DNA of 64,000 bases. Source: Bacillota bacterium. Lineage in GTDB: Bacteria; Bacillota_I; Bacilli_A; RF39; UBA660. Below are positions 43,300 through 52,458 of this stretch, piece by piece. The stretch spans positions 130,366 through 194,365 of the forward strand of contig JAETPN010000001.1 in the NCBI GenBank assembly GCA_021771185.1. Direction: 5' to 3'. How positions within the stretch are numbered: the stretch's first letter is position 1; each line of letters opens with the position of its first letter. The notes under the pieces were generated by a model that was not told the DNA's origin, did no database searches, and saw only the letters and a program-made list of their open reading frames with translations. A program made the translations under genes and the position numbers.

Positions 43300-43755
43300 T
43301 TATTTTTGATATTTCATTTTCTTACAATCTTCATTAACTTTCACTGCAGTATTTATTTCATCTAATGCTAGTAACATACCAAATTTTGGAATTTTAGAAT
43401 TTTGATAATCTGGTAATACATCTGTAAGTTTTTCATAATCTACTATATATGGCAAATCAAAAAATTCCATTTCAGTTTTTGCAATAAAACCTGTAAATAC
43501 TTCTTTATATTTATGGTTTATCACACCTTCTATTTTTATAGGTTCAAAGATATAGAATTGATCAGTCTTAATACATATAGGACCAAAATCACAAGCATCA
43601 CTAGAAACATCACTAGAAACATATTCTAATTTGCCAATAACTAAATCTTCAGCATTAAAAACATCTTTCATCACATAATCTTTTTTCTCAAATTGACCTT
43701 CAACCTTTTTTTGTTCTTTTTCCTCTTTTTTCTTTTTTGGTAATATCCCCCACAT
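43300..43755 (-). CDS. Unknown soluble protein with a basic N-terminus
   Basis: A 151-residue protein. It starts MWGILPKKKKEEKEQKK and has no signal peptide; the core contains a short internal duplication (SSDVSSDA) and CDFGPICIK. No domain recognised. Convergent with the MATE gene. The 3' end of a second copy remains at 41893-41925. The start follows GAGG. Confidence 0.55.
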   Translation of the reverse strand: MWGILPKKKKEEKEQKKVEGQFEKKDYVMKDVFNAEDLVIGKLEYVSSDVSSDACDFGPICIKTDQFYIFEPIKIEGVINHKYKEVFTGFIAKTEMEFFDLPYIVDYEKLTDVLPDYQNSKIPKFGMLLALDEINTAVKVNEDCKKMKYQK

Positions 43756-44078
43756 AATTTAACCTCCTCAATTAATATAACAAAAAATATAAAATTTTTC
43801 AGTAATATTCTATCATAAATTTGACCAGATGTCTTAAAAAATCACAATATTTTAAAATTTATTTTAATCGTTTATTTAAACTTATATATACTTCAATGAT
43901 AATATGGCAAATTTTAGCGTTTTATAGTATAATTTATTTAGCTAAAATTCAAGAAGATAGTATTATTTACGATTATGTATTATCTTATGAGTTTGACGCT
44001 TGAATTTCAAAGTTATATTGGAGGTATTAAAAATTATTTAAAGAACAATGAATAAAAAAACAAAAAAAGGAGTAATTA
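43756..44078. other. Intergenic region with copy D of the shared promoter
   Basis: Contains copy D of the promoter block and a 5' leader of about 135 nt before the MFS gene. The leader has an isolated GGAGG at about 44021 with no good start codon, and an 11-codon frame (MNKKTKKGVINE) at 44048 whose stop overlaps the MFS start codon. Nothing else recognised. Confidence 0.5.
43903..43935 (+). promoter_or_regulatory. Shared promoter block, copy D (second MFS gene)
   Basis: TATGGCAAATTTTAGCG then TTTTATAGTATAATTT. The 3' 16 bases are identical to the other copies; the 5' part AAATTTT is close to copy C. Confidence 0.65.
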
Positions 44079-45257
44079 ATGAGTAAGATATGGAAAAAAA
44101 CAGAAAATAAAATATTAATTATACTATTATTATTTAGTATATCAATTGGTTTGTGGAATAATTTTAGACAATTGTGGATGCAAGATAATGGTTTAGCACC
44201 TACAGAAATAAGTAAAATATTAAGTTTTGGAACTCTTTTTTGCGTCGTTTGCATACTAATTTTTTCGAAATACATAAAGCTAGATAAAATTAAAAAATTC
44301 ATTTCTCTTGCCCTATTGATTAAAATAATAAACTTAATTATATTATTTTTTATAAATAACACAGCTTTAAATACATTAATTAATTTATCTATTATTATTG
44401 ATATAATTATAGAGCGATTAATAATTATTAGTATTTATCCACTAATTGTAACAATTAAAAAAAGCAATAATTTGTATAGCAAGAGAAAATTAGTAGAATA
44501 TACAGGTAGAGATTTAGGAGTTTTAATAGGCGGTTTTATCATCGGAAAAACTATATTTGGAATACTATTCAATTATAATTTATGCTTATTAATTTCTATT
44601 ATATTTTCTATCATATCATTGATCATTTTAGTTAATGTAAAAATACAAAACATTGAAACAAAAACTTCTAAAGAAAATATATTTAAATATGTTTTCACTA
44701 ATAAATTTAGACTTATGTATATTATATATTATTTAATTGGACAAATTGCATATTCAACTGCGCTAGGACTTAAAATGCTAACGTTAACAAATTATCTTAA
44801 TTTTTCAGATAGTGCTGCTACAAAATATTTTCTTGCTGTTGGAATTTTAGCTGATATAATTGGTATTATATGTTTGAAAAAATTTCAACCTAAAAGTGAT
44901 TATATTACAATTAGTATTAAATTCGGAATAAGATTTATTGGATATAGTTTAGCATTTTTATCTAATAACATTATCGTTGTAATATGTGCCATGACTTGGT
45001 CATTATTAATATCTACATCTTATGAAAATGTAACAGATGCTCCATATATTAATAGTATTACAAATGATAAACAATTAGCATACACAAATTTGAGATATAT
45101 GGTTGGATCATTAGGTGAATCAATAGGGACTTTCCTATGCGGATTAATGTATGCACAAGGACTTAAATACATGTTTGGCCTATCTGCAATTTTTATGCTG
45201 TTACAATTAACTCTTGCTTATATATTAATCTACCAAAGAAAAAAATTAAAAATATAA
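44079..45257 (+). CDS. Second MFS transporter
   Basis: A 392-residue membrane protein with about 12 segments. LWNNFRQLWMQDNGLAPTEI and GRDLGVLIGGFIIGKTIFG (motif in segment 5-like, with Asp-Gly-rich character) support a major facilitator exporter. Start ATG 44079 behind AAAAAGGAG. Like its counterpart at 26019 it accompanies a MATE gene. Ends in a basic tail and a terminator. Confidence 0.72.
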   Translation: MSKIWKKTENKILIILLLFSISIGLWNNFRQLWMQDNGLAPTEISKILSFGTLFCVVCILIFSKYIKLDKIKKFISLALLIKIINLIILFFINNTALNTLINLSIIIDIIIERLIIISIYPLIVTIKKSNNLYSKRKLVEYTGRDLGVLIGGFIIGKTIFGILFNYNLCLLISIIFSIISLIILVNVKIQNIETKTSKENIFKYVFTNKFRLMYIIYYLIGQIAYSTALGLKMLTLTNYLNFSDSAATKYFLAVGILADIIGIICLKKFQPKSDYITISIKFGIRFIGYSLAFLSNNIIVVICAMTWSLLISTSYENVTDAPYINSITNDKQLAYTNLRYMVGSLGESIGTFLCGLMYAQGLKYMFGLSAIFMLLQLTLAYILIYQRKKLKI

Positions 45258-45558
45258 CAAGGCAATGTAGATAATTTCTACACTGCTTTTTCTTTGCATT
45301 TTTAGTTTTGTAGGTTATATCAATAATATATTCTAAATGTTCAAGTTTAGTATAAATTTGTTCTTTAAGATGATTTTTTAGGATCATTCTTTATACTTAG
45401 TTTCTTGCACATTTCCACGATTTATTCATACAATAAAGTAAAAGGGTATTGAATTAAAACAAAATATTTGATATAATTTATGTACTGAAAGGTTCTACAT
45501 TAGTCTCCAAAACCGTTGGTGAGGGATAGTAATGATACTAGGGCCGTCAGAATACACG
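45258..45558. other. Intergenic stretch before tRNA-Cys
   Basis: Holds the MFS terminator, a TATAAT-type promoter near 45474 and an RNA-like segment at about 45488-45545 containing GTCTCCAAAACCGTTGG, which resembles a tRNA-Trp anticodon arm. A minus-strand frame at 45193-45387 crosses the terminator and is not believed. Confidence 0.4.
45259..45293 (+). terminator. Terminator of the second MFS gene
   Basis: GGCAATGTAG pairs with CTACACTGCT (one G-T), followed by TTTTTC. Confidence 0.7.
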
Positions 45559-45632
45559 GGTCTATAGCCAAGTGGTAAGGCATGGGACTGCAACTCCCTG
45601 ATCGTTGGTTCAAATCCGACTAGGCCCTCCAG
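45559..45632 (+). tRNA. tRNA-Cys(GCA)
   Basis: Acceptor GGGTCTA/TAGGCCC, anticodon loop CTGCAAC (anticodon GCA), T arm GGTTCAAATCC and encoded CCA at 45630-45632. Confidence 0.94.
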
Positions 45633-45714
45633 ATTAATACCAAACTCGAACTTTTAATAGTTCGAGTTTTATAATTCTAAAATTTATATCATCATGGAAT
45701 TTAAAAAAAAGAAA

Positions 45715-46033
45715 TTATTTTTTACGAGCAATAATTTCAATATTATATACATTTGCAATTTTAAGAAGTGTAGGAAGAGTGATTTGCCTAGTTCCTCCTT
45801 CGTAATGTTGAATACTTCTTGCTTTTCTACTTAGACTTTTCGCAAAATCTTCTTGAGTTTCTTCTGTCCATTCTCTAAAGATCTTTGTAATTTCTTTAGG
45901 TTCATAGTCATTTAATTTTAAAGTTGGAATATCTAGCACCACACTTTCTAAAATAAAATCTATATTTGAAATGATCACGTATTAATTGATATACTTTATC
46001 TTTATCTACTCCCACAATTGTTATTTTATTCAT
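45715..46033 (-). pseudogene. XRE-type antitoxin-like gene, probably frameshifted
   Basis: Two overlapping frames. The first, from ATG 46033 behind GGAGGGG, reads MNKITIVGVDKDKVYQLIRD and stops at 45908. The second, from a GTG at 45978 without a ribosome site, holds an XRE helix-turn-helix (REWTEETQEDFAKSLSRKAR ... YEGGTRQ) and ends at 45715. Joining them by one frameshift near 45975 gives a protein of about 105 residues with an ordinary start. The alternative is two overlapping genes with translational coupling. Confidence 0.5.
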
Positions 46034-46176
46034 AGTAAACCCCTCCAATTAAATATTGGTGATTATATTAATATATTTTCAAATAATTGTCAAATTAAAA
46101 AAATTTACTGTATCAACCTTTAAAATTCATTAAATTTAGGGTATAATGATATATAGTTTAATCATAAGGAGGATTT

Positions 46177-48198
46177 ATGAAAAAAATATTTAAATTAATG
46201 CAGAAAAACAAAATAATGTTTACTATTTTATTTCTTTTATTTATAGGAAGTTTTTTAACTACAGGGATCCTTTTATATTCCATTTCTTTATTACAAGGAA
46301 TTGAGAATATTCTTAGAATTGTTGGAAGTATTTTCATCTTTATTATTTTTATTGCGCTTACGCTCTTTGGAATGAAAGCTTTAGTAAAGAATAAACCACT
46401 TACCTATCTTCTTATTCTTTTCCTTAGTCTTATTTATATAGGAGCGACTGGTTATGTTGGAACTCAAATATACAAGGCTTATGGAAGTTTAGGAAAATTT
46501 AGTTCTACAACAAATACTTATTCTAGTAGTATTGTAACACTAAGTACCAACAAAATTGAAAGTATTAACGACTTAGGTAATTCAAAAATTGGTATTTTAA
46601 ATGACAAGGATAGTGTTGATGGATATCAAATTCCACAGGAAATTATTAAAAGTGAAAAATTAAAAGTGAAAACCGTGGAATATGAAAGTTATATTACACT
46701 TCTTACAGATTTATATAATGAAAAAATTGATTATATTTTTCTTCCTACCAATTATACTGTGTTATTTAAAAACATTGAAGGTTTTGATGATTTAGAAACA
46801 AAAACAAAAATTATTTATACCAAAGATAAAAAAGTAAAATCAGCTACTGCAAGTACAGGTGGTAAGATTACTAAACCATTTACTATTTTGTTAATGGGTG
46901 TTGATTCTGAACAAGAAAATATTAAGGGTGCTTCTTTTAATGGGGATTCCTTAATGTTGATTACCTTTAATCCTGAAACACTAAATACAACTATTTTAAG
47001 TATTCCTCGTGATACTTATGTACCAATCGCATGTTTTGCTGGTCAACGTGAAAATAAAATCACTCATGCCGCATGGTATGGTGAAGATTGTATGATGAAA
47101 ACCATTACCAAATTTACTGGTATTGATATTGATTATTATGTAAAAATTAACTTTAAAGGTGTTGTTAAACTTGTTGATGCTCTAGGTGGAATTGATGTTG
47201 ATGTTCCAATTAAATTCTGTGAGCAAGATAGTAATCGTAATATGAACAATCAAATTTGTTTAAATCCTGGACAACAAACGTTAAATGGTGAACAAGCACT
47301 TGCCCTATCTCGTCATCGTAAAACGATTAATGACTTTGTTCGTGGACAAAATCAACAATTAGTTGTTAAAGGGTTAATGAATAAAGTTAAATCAATTCGT
47401 AGTGTAGATACCATTCAAGATTTACTTGCTACCTTAAGTAATAATATGGAAACAAATATGTCTACTTCTGAAATGTTATCATTATATGATGTTGCGAAAG
47501 ATATCGCTAGCAAAACAAAAGACATGCCTATTGAAGATTTACTTACGATGCAACGTCTATATTTAAGTGGATATGATCAATATATTTATGATTATAGTGG
47601 TATTAATGGTCAAGGAACAAGAATGCGTTTATATAACTTTGTTGCTTATAAAGGAAGTTTAAAAGATGTCTCAAATGCCATGAAAGTTAATTTAGGTCTT
47701 TCTGATCCTACGATTATCAAAACGTTTAGCTTTGATATTAACAATCCATATGAAGAACATATTATTGGTCAAGGTACTTATAATGAATCTCGTATTAGTA
47801 TTCTTCCATCGTTTGTTGGATATGATAAACAACGTGCAATTTCTTATGGGAATAGTCATGGATTTACTGTTAATGTAAAATATGTAAGCTCCCCTACTGG
47901 ACGTGTTGGTCAAATCTTAGAACAATCCGCACCTGAAGGAATGGATGTAAAATACGTTGGTAAAATGACCATTACAGTCATTGATAAAGTTACTGGTTCA
48001 ACTTCTTCAAATAATTCAAGTAATAAAAAACCAACAACTAAACCTGAAGATAAAGATGATGATGAAGAAAAAACATGCCCAATTAAGACATGTCCTGATG
48101 GTGAAACACTAAAAAATCCAACATCTCCAAATTGTAGTTGTGAAAAAGATGAAGAACCTACTGAACCTGAAATTCCAGGAATTCCTGGAAATGAATAA
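46177..48198 (+). CDS. LytR-CpsA-Psr (LCP) family protein with C-terminal PASTA-like and Cys-rich tail
   Basis: A 673-residue protein. Three membrane segments at the N-terminus (about 13-35, 43-65, 72-95), an external region, then the LCP domain from about residue 232: ILLMGVDSE, GDSLMLITFNP, SIPRDTYVPI, KITHAAWYG, DALGGIDVDVP and LSRHRK carry the conserved Asp and Arg residues that bind lipid pyrophosphate. LCP enzymes attach teichoic acids or polysaccharides to peptidoglycan. Around residue 540-605 a PASTA-like repeat follows, and the tail has CPIKTCPDGETL and CSC, unusual for the family. Terminator behind it. Confidence 0.88.
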   Translation: MKKIFKLMQKNKIMFTILFLLFIGSFLTTGILLYSISLLQGIENILRIVGSIFIFIIFIALTLFGMKALVKNKPLTYLLILFLSLIYIGATGYVGTQIYKAYGSLGKFSSTTNTYSSSIVTLSTNKIESINDLGNSKIGILNDKDSVDGYQIPQEIIKSEKLKVKTVEYESYITLLTDLYNEKIDYIFLPTNYTVLFKNIEGFDDLETKTKIIYTKDKKVKSATASTGGKITKPFTILLMGVDSEQENIKGASFNGDSLMLITFNPETLNTTILSIPRDTYVPIACFAGQRENKITHAAWYGEDCMMKTITKFTGIDIDYYVKINFKGVVKLVDALGGIDVDVPIKFCEQDSNRNMNNQICLNPGQQTLNGEQALALSRHRKTINDFVRGQNQQLVVKGLMNKVKSIRSVDTIQDLLATLSNNMETNMSTSEMLSLYDVAKDIASKTKDMPIEDLLTMQRLYLSGYDQYIYDYSGINGQGTRMRLYNFVAYKGSLKDVSNAMKVNLGLSDPTIIKTFSFDINNPYEEHIIGQGTYNESRISILPSFVGYDKQRAISYGNSHGFTVNVKYVSSPTGRVGQILEQSAPEGMDVKYVGKMTITVIDKVTGSTSSNNSSNKKPTTKPEDKDDDEEKTCPIKTCPDGETLKNPTSPNCSCEKDEEPTEPEIPGIPGNE

Positions 48199-48222
48199 AG
48201 GATTTAAAAATCCTTTTTTTTG
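48197..48222 (+). terminator. Terminator of the LCP gene
   Basis: AAGGATTT/AAATCCTT stem and eight T; overlaps the stop codon. Confidence 0.8.
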
Positions 48223-48267
48223 TATCTTTTAAAAGATATCACATATATTTTAATGAGGAAGTGATTT

Positions 48268-48972
48268 ATGTTAAAGTGGTTAAAAATGTTGTTTAAAGAT
48301 TTTTATATTTTTACCGCAGCTTATTCGAATCAAGTATTCCCAGATCCCCTATCTAAAGAAGAAGAAGAAAAACTAGTAGAACAATTTCGTTTAGGTAATA
48401 AAGAGGCACGTAATCAATTAATTGAACACAATTTAAGACTCGTCGCACATATTGTAAAAAAATATGATCATCGCAGAGAAGACGCGGATGATTTAATTAG
48501 TATTGGAACGATTGGATTAATTAAGGGAATTGATAGTTATTCTAATCATCATCAAACAAGACTCACCACTTATTGTGCAAGATGTATCGAAAACGAAATT
48601 TTAATGTATTTTAGAACAGATAAAAAAAACAATAAAAATATTAGTATTAATGAAGGTGTTGGATTTGATAAGGAAGGAAATGAAATTACCATTCTAGATA
48701 TTTTAAAAACACCAAAACCAGATTTCGCTATGGATCTTCATCTTAAAAATAATATTAACTTGTTAAAAGATTATTTTAATGTTTTAACAGAACGAGAAAA
48801 ACTCATTATTACGAAACGTTATGGACTAAATAATCAAGATGAAATTACACAAAAGGAAATTGCCAAAGAACTTGGTATTTCTAGAAGCTATGTATCTCGT
48901 ATTGAAAAAAGAGCCTTAACAAAAATGCTTAGAGAATTTATAAAAAATAAGGACCACACATTTGATAACTAG
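48268..48972 (+). CDS. sigK: Sporulation sigma factor of the SigK type
   Basis: A 234-residue sigma-70 family protein. The first 20 residues are hydrophobic and aromatic (LKMLFKDFYIFTAAYSN) followed by FPDPLS, which fits the pro-sequence that is removed from SigK. Regions: NLRLVAHIVKKYDH (2.1-2.2), LISIGTIGLIKGIDSY (2.3), ARCIENEILMYFR (2.4), ITQKEIAKELGISRSYVSRI (4.2). It controls late mother-cell genes in sporulation. The gene is uninterrupted, without a skin-type element. Confidence 0.9.
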   Translation: MLKWLKMLFKDFYIFTAAYSNQVFPDPLSKEEEEKLVEQFRLGNKEARNQLIEHNLRLVAHIVKKYDHRREDADDLISIGTIGLIKGIDSYSNHHQTRLTTYCARCIENEILMYFRTDKKNNKNISINEGVGFDKEGNEITILDILKTPKPDFAMDLHLKNNINLLKDYFNVLTEREKLIITKRYGLNNQDEITQKEIAKELGISRSYVSRIEKRALTKMLREFIKNKDHTFDN

Positions 48973-48985
48973 TGTGGTTTTTTTA
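48953..48985 (+). terminator. Terminator of sigK
   Basis: CCACAC/GTGTGG stem with a 12-nt loop and seven T. Confidence 0.75.
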
Positions 48986-48988
48986 TAC

Positions 48989-49022
48989 TAAAAAAAGATC
49001 ACACTGTTATCGTGTGATCTTT
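48989..49022 (-). terminator. Terminator of ileS
   Basis: AAGATCACAC/GTGTGATCTT stem with T run on the minus strand, touching the ileS stop codon. Confidence 0.8.
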
Positions 49023-52000
49023 CTATGCTTTTTCTACTTTCAATCCTGTTTCATGACCATTAATATCAAACGTTTCGGTTAAAGATTCATCTTCATTAAA
49101 TGCAAGCGCTAAAGTCTCAGACTTAATGAATTCTTCAAAATGATTGATTGCTTCTTTTACTTCTTCATCCGCTTGATAAGATACATTAATACGATCTGTA
49201 ATATTAAAGTCATTATTTTTTCTTAATTGTTGAACTTTAGAAATAATTTCACGAGCAATTCCCTCTTCCATTAATTCTTTGGTTCGCTCTGTATTTAAGA
49301 TAATAAAGTTATTATTGTACATTGCAACATTAAATCCTTCTTTAGGACTAATACGAACATCTACAAGTTCATGATTAATTTCGTAATCTGTTCCAGCAAT
49401 TTCCATCGTTAATGTTTCATGGTCTCTAATTTTTGAGATTTCTTCTGTAGATAATTCAGCTAGTTTTTCACTAAATATTTTAACATTTGGACCAAACATT
49501 TTACCAGCTACTTTAAAGTTTGGTTTTACCATCATATTCATATATTCATTTAAATCACGTGTAAATACCACTTCTTTTACGTTTAACTCTTCTTTAATTA
49601 GTGGGACTAAATCGTTAATTAATGATTCTTTTGATCCATCAATTAAGGCTTCACTAAGTGGTTGACGTACTTTAATTTTTGATTCTTCACGAACATTTCT
49701 TCCTAAACGAATAAGTTCACGAACTAAATCCATACGTTGCTCTGTTTCTTCGTTAATTAACGTTTCATCATAAGTTGGGAAGTTAGCAAGATGAACAGAT
49801 TCTTCATTCGTTAATTTGGTATAAATTTCTTCTGTCACATATGGTGCAATTGGTGCACACATTTTACATAGTCCAACCAATACTTCATAGGTTGTGATAT
49901 ATACACTTTTTTTGTTTGTATCTAAGCTAGATGCCCAGAAACGATCACGATTACGTCTAATATACCAATTTGATAAATCTTCAGATACAAAGGAAGTAAT
50001 CGCACGTACCACATTATTTAAATCAAAGGCTTCATATTGTTCTGTTACATAGTGTAATAATTTATGATATTTTGATAACAACCAACGATCTATTTCTTCT
50101 CGATCTTCATAAGATACTTTACATTCTTCAATGTTAATTTGATCAATATTCGCATAGGTTTGGAAGAATGTATACGTATTCTTTAATGGGTTAAAGAATT
50201 TAGAATATACTTCTTTTAATCCTTCTTCATCAAATTTTAATGGTGTCCATACTGGAGAAGCATATAACATATACCATCTTACAGTATCTGCCCCATATTG
50301 TTTCATAATCTCTACAGGATCAATAATATTTCCTGTAGATTTTGACATTTTCTTCCCTTCAGCATCCAACATCATATCATTGACAACTACATTTTTGAAA
50401 CTTGATTTACCTGAAATAATTGTTGAAATAACAAGTAAAACATAGAACCATCCACGTGTTTGATCAATTCCCTCAGCGATAAAGTCTGCTGGAAATTGAC
50501 TTTCGAATAATTCTTTGTTTTCAAATGGATAATGGAATTGAGCATATGGCATAGAACCAGAATCAAACCATACATCCATCACATCAGGCACTCTTGACAT
50601 TGTGTTTCCACAATGTGGACACTTGATGTGCAGTTGATCAACATAAGGACGATGTAATTCCATTTCTCTTACATTAATATCTTCTACAACCATTTCTTCT
50701 AATTCATCTAAAGATCCAATAACATGGAAATGATCACATGCGTCACAAGTCCAAATTGGTAGTGGACATCCCCAATAACGATTACGACTAATTCCCCAGT
50801 CAATCATATTTTCTAACCAATTATTAAATCTTCTTTTTCCAACATAATCTGGATACCAATTAATCTCTTGATTTGCTTTAATAATTTTGTCTTTATATGC
50901 TGTTGTTCTGACATACCATGCTGGTTTTGCATAATAAAGTAATGGTTGTTTACAACGCCAACAATGTGGATAATCATGTTTCATTTTTACTTTTTTAAAT
51001 AATTGATCATTTTCTTTTAAATATTTAACAATTTCAAGTTCTAATTCTGGATCAGTTACTAAACGCCCTTTCCATGGACCTTCTGTATAACATCCGTCTT
51101 TTCCTACTGGATTAATGAACGTTACATTGTTTTCTGAACATACACGGTTATCATCTACACCATAAGCAGGAGCAATATGAACAATACCTGTTCCATCTTC
51201 TGCCGTAACATAGTTATCCGCAAGCACTACGAATGCTTTTTCACCATCAGGTACTTTTACATATGGCATTAATTGATCATACTCTATACCAACAAGATCC
51301 GTTCCTTTATATGTTTCTAGTACTTCAAATTCATCCCCCAGTACTTGGTGGGCTAAACTTTCAGCAAGAATAAATTTATAGCCCATCGATTCTACTTTTA
51401 AATAAGTTAAATCAGGATTCACACATAATGCGACATTCGCAAGAAGTGTCCATGGTGTGGTTGTCCATACTAAAAAATATACATCTTCATCTTTTTTCTT
51501 AAATGGAACAATAACGGTATTTACTGAAACTTCTTTATATCCTTGGGATACTTCATGAGATGCAAGTTCTGTTCCACAACGTGGACAATATGGTAGTACT
51601 TTATTTCCATGATAAATTAAATCTTTTTTAGCCATTTCTTTTAAAATCCACCATTCAGATTCAATATATTCATTATCACAAGTAACATAAGGATGTTCAC
51701 AATCAATAAATTGACCCATCATGTCTGTTACACGGTGTACTTCATCGATATTACTATCGGTTTCAATATTACATTCCTTACAAAAGTTTTCTACTCCAAA
51801 ATCTTCAATATCTGATTTATTCGTAAAACCTAATTTTTTTTCTACGTTAACTTCAATAGGTAAACCATGAGTATCTAATCCAATTTTTCTTAAGACATGA
51901 TATCCTTGCATCGTTTTATATTTACAAAAAGCATCTTTAATGGTTTTTGCGAATACATGATGAATTCCAGGTTTAGCATTTGCGTAAATTGGTCCATCAT

Positions 52001-52142
52001 AAAACACCCAATCCTTTTTTCCTGCCCTATGTTCCGTAGTTAAAGTTAAGATATCTTTCTCTTTCCAATGATTTAAAATATGTTCTTCAACCTCATTTGT
52101 TTTTCTTTTATCTAATTCTTCAAATGTACAATTTTTACACAT
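49023..52142 (-). CDS. ileS: Isoleucyl-tRNA synthetase, type 2, with GIHH in place of HIGH
   Basis: A 1039-residue class I synthetase from ATG 52142, 7 bp after GGAGGA; an ATG 6 bp earlier is too close. Length and segments such as KTMQGYHVLRKIGLDTHGLP, YIESEWWILKEM and FPADFIAEGIDQTRGWFYVL fit eukaryote-like IleRS2, not the roughly 920-residue IleRS1. The first signature motif reads P-GIHH-VFA (residues 59-62), where type 2 enzymes usually have P-HYGH-LLA. KMSKS is normal. IleRS2 is known for low mupirocin sensitivity. A T-box precedes the gene. Confidence 0.96.
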   Translation of the reverse strand: MCKNCTFEELDKRKTNEVEEHILNHWKEKDILTLTTEHRAGKKDWVFYDGPIYANAKPGIHHVFAKTIKDAFCKYKTMQGYHVLRKIGLDTHGLPIEVNVEKKLGFTNKSDIEDFGVENFCKECNIETDSNIDEVHRVTDMMGQFIDCEHPYVTCDNEYIESEWWILKEMAKKDLIYHGNKVLPYCPRCGTELASHEVSQGYKEVSVNTVIVPFKKKDEDVYFLVWTTTPWTLLANVALCVNPDLTYLKVESMGYKFILAESLAHQVLGDEFEVLETYKGTDLVGIEYDQLMPYVKVPDGEKAFVVLADNYVTAEDGTGIVHIAPAYGVDDNRVCSENNVTFINPVGKDGCYTEGPWKGRLVTDPELELEIVKYLKENDQLFKKVKMKHDYPHCWRCKQPLLYYAKPAWYVRTTAYKDKIIKANQEINWYPDYVGKRRFNNWLENMIDWGISRNRYWGCPLPIWTCDACDHFHVIGSLDELEEMVVEDINVREMELHRPYVDQLHIKCPHCGNTMSRVPDVMDVWFDSGSMPYAQFHYPFENKELFESQFPADFIAEGIDQTRGWFYVLLVISTIISGKSSFKNVVVNDMMLDAEGKKMSKSTGNIIDPVEIMKQYGADTVRWYMLYASPVWTPLKFDEEGLKEVYSKFFNPLKNTYTFFQTYANIDQINIEECKVSYEDREEIDRWLLSKYHKLLHYVTEQYEAFDLNNVVRAITSFVSEDLSNWYIRRNRDRFWASSLDTNKKSVYITTYEVLVGLCKMCAPIAPYVTEEIYTKLTNEESVHLANFPTYDETLINEETEQRMDLVRELIRLGRNVREESKIKVRQPLSEALIDGSKESLINDLVPLIKEELNVKEVVFTRDLNEYMNMMVKPNFKVAGKMFGPNVKIFSEKLAELSTEEISKIRDHETLTMEIAGTDYEINHELVDVRISPKEGFNVAMYNNNFIILNTERTKELMEEGIAREIISKVQQLRKNNDFNITDRINVSYQADEEVKEAINHFEEFIKSETLALAFNEDESLTETFDINGHETGLKVEKA

Positions 52143-52251
52143 ATACATTCCTCCTTTTTTATATTATTATTTTATCTTGTTATAAATGATCTCTGTTTAT
52201 TTATATTCATCTATATTTAGAGAATACCGAAACACATTAAATTCATTTATA

Positions 52252-52445
52252 AAACAAAAAAAATCTATAAATTTAAGGACGTATTACCGTGGTACCACCT
52301 TAATTTATAGATTATTATCTACCTTAAAAGCGTAACGTGCTTCTCCGGAACTATCTTCATAGTCACATCTAGAGTGATCTATTTATATTTCTACTTATCG
52401 TTTGCACCAACCACGAATTCTCTTTAAGCTTTCATATAAATCGTC
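52252..52445 (-). promoter_or_regulatory. T-box riboswitch of ileS
   Basis: The minus strand has the T-box core AAGGTGGTACCACGG, an antiterminator region, and a terminator formed by CTATAAATTAAGG and CCTTAAATTTATAG followed by eight T. Stem I begins near 52445 (AGAGACGATTTATATGAAAG). Uncharged tRNA-Ile would favour read-through into ileS. I did not fix the specifier codon. Confidence 0.92.
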
Positions 52446-52458
52446 TCTATCATTTGTT

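Noticed and set aside
45193-45387. 64-codon minus-strand frame over the end of the second MFS gene
   Set aside because: The first 37 codons look protein-like, but the frame crosses the MFS terminator and coding end, and no ribosome site was seen.
48268-48972. sigK interrupted by a skin-type element
   Set aside because: The reading frame is continuous from pro-sequence to region 4.2.
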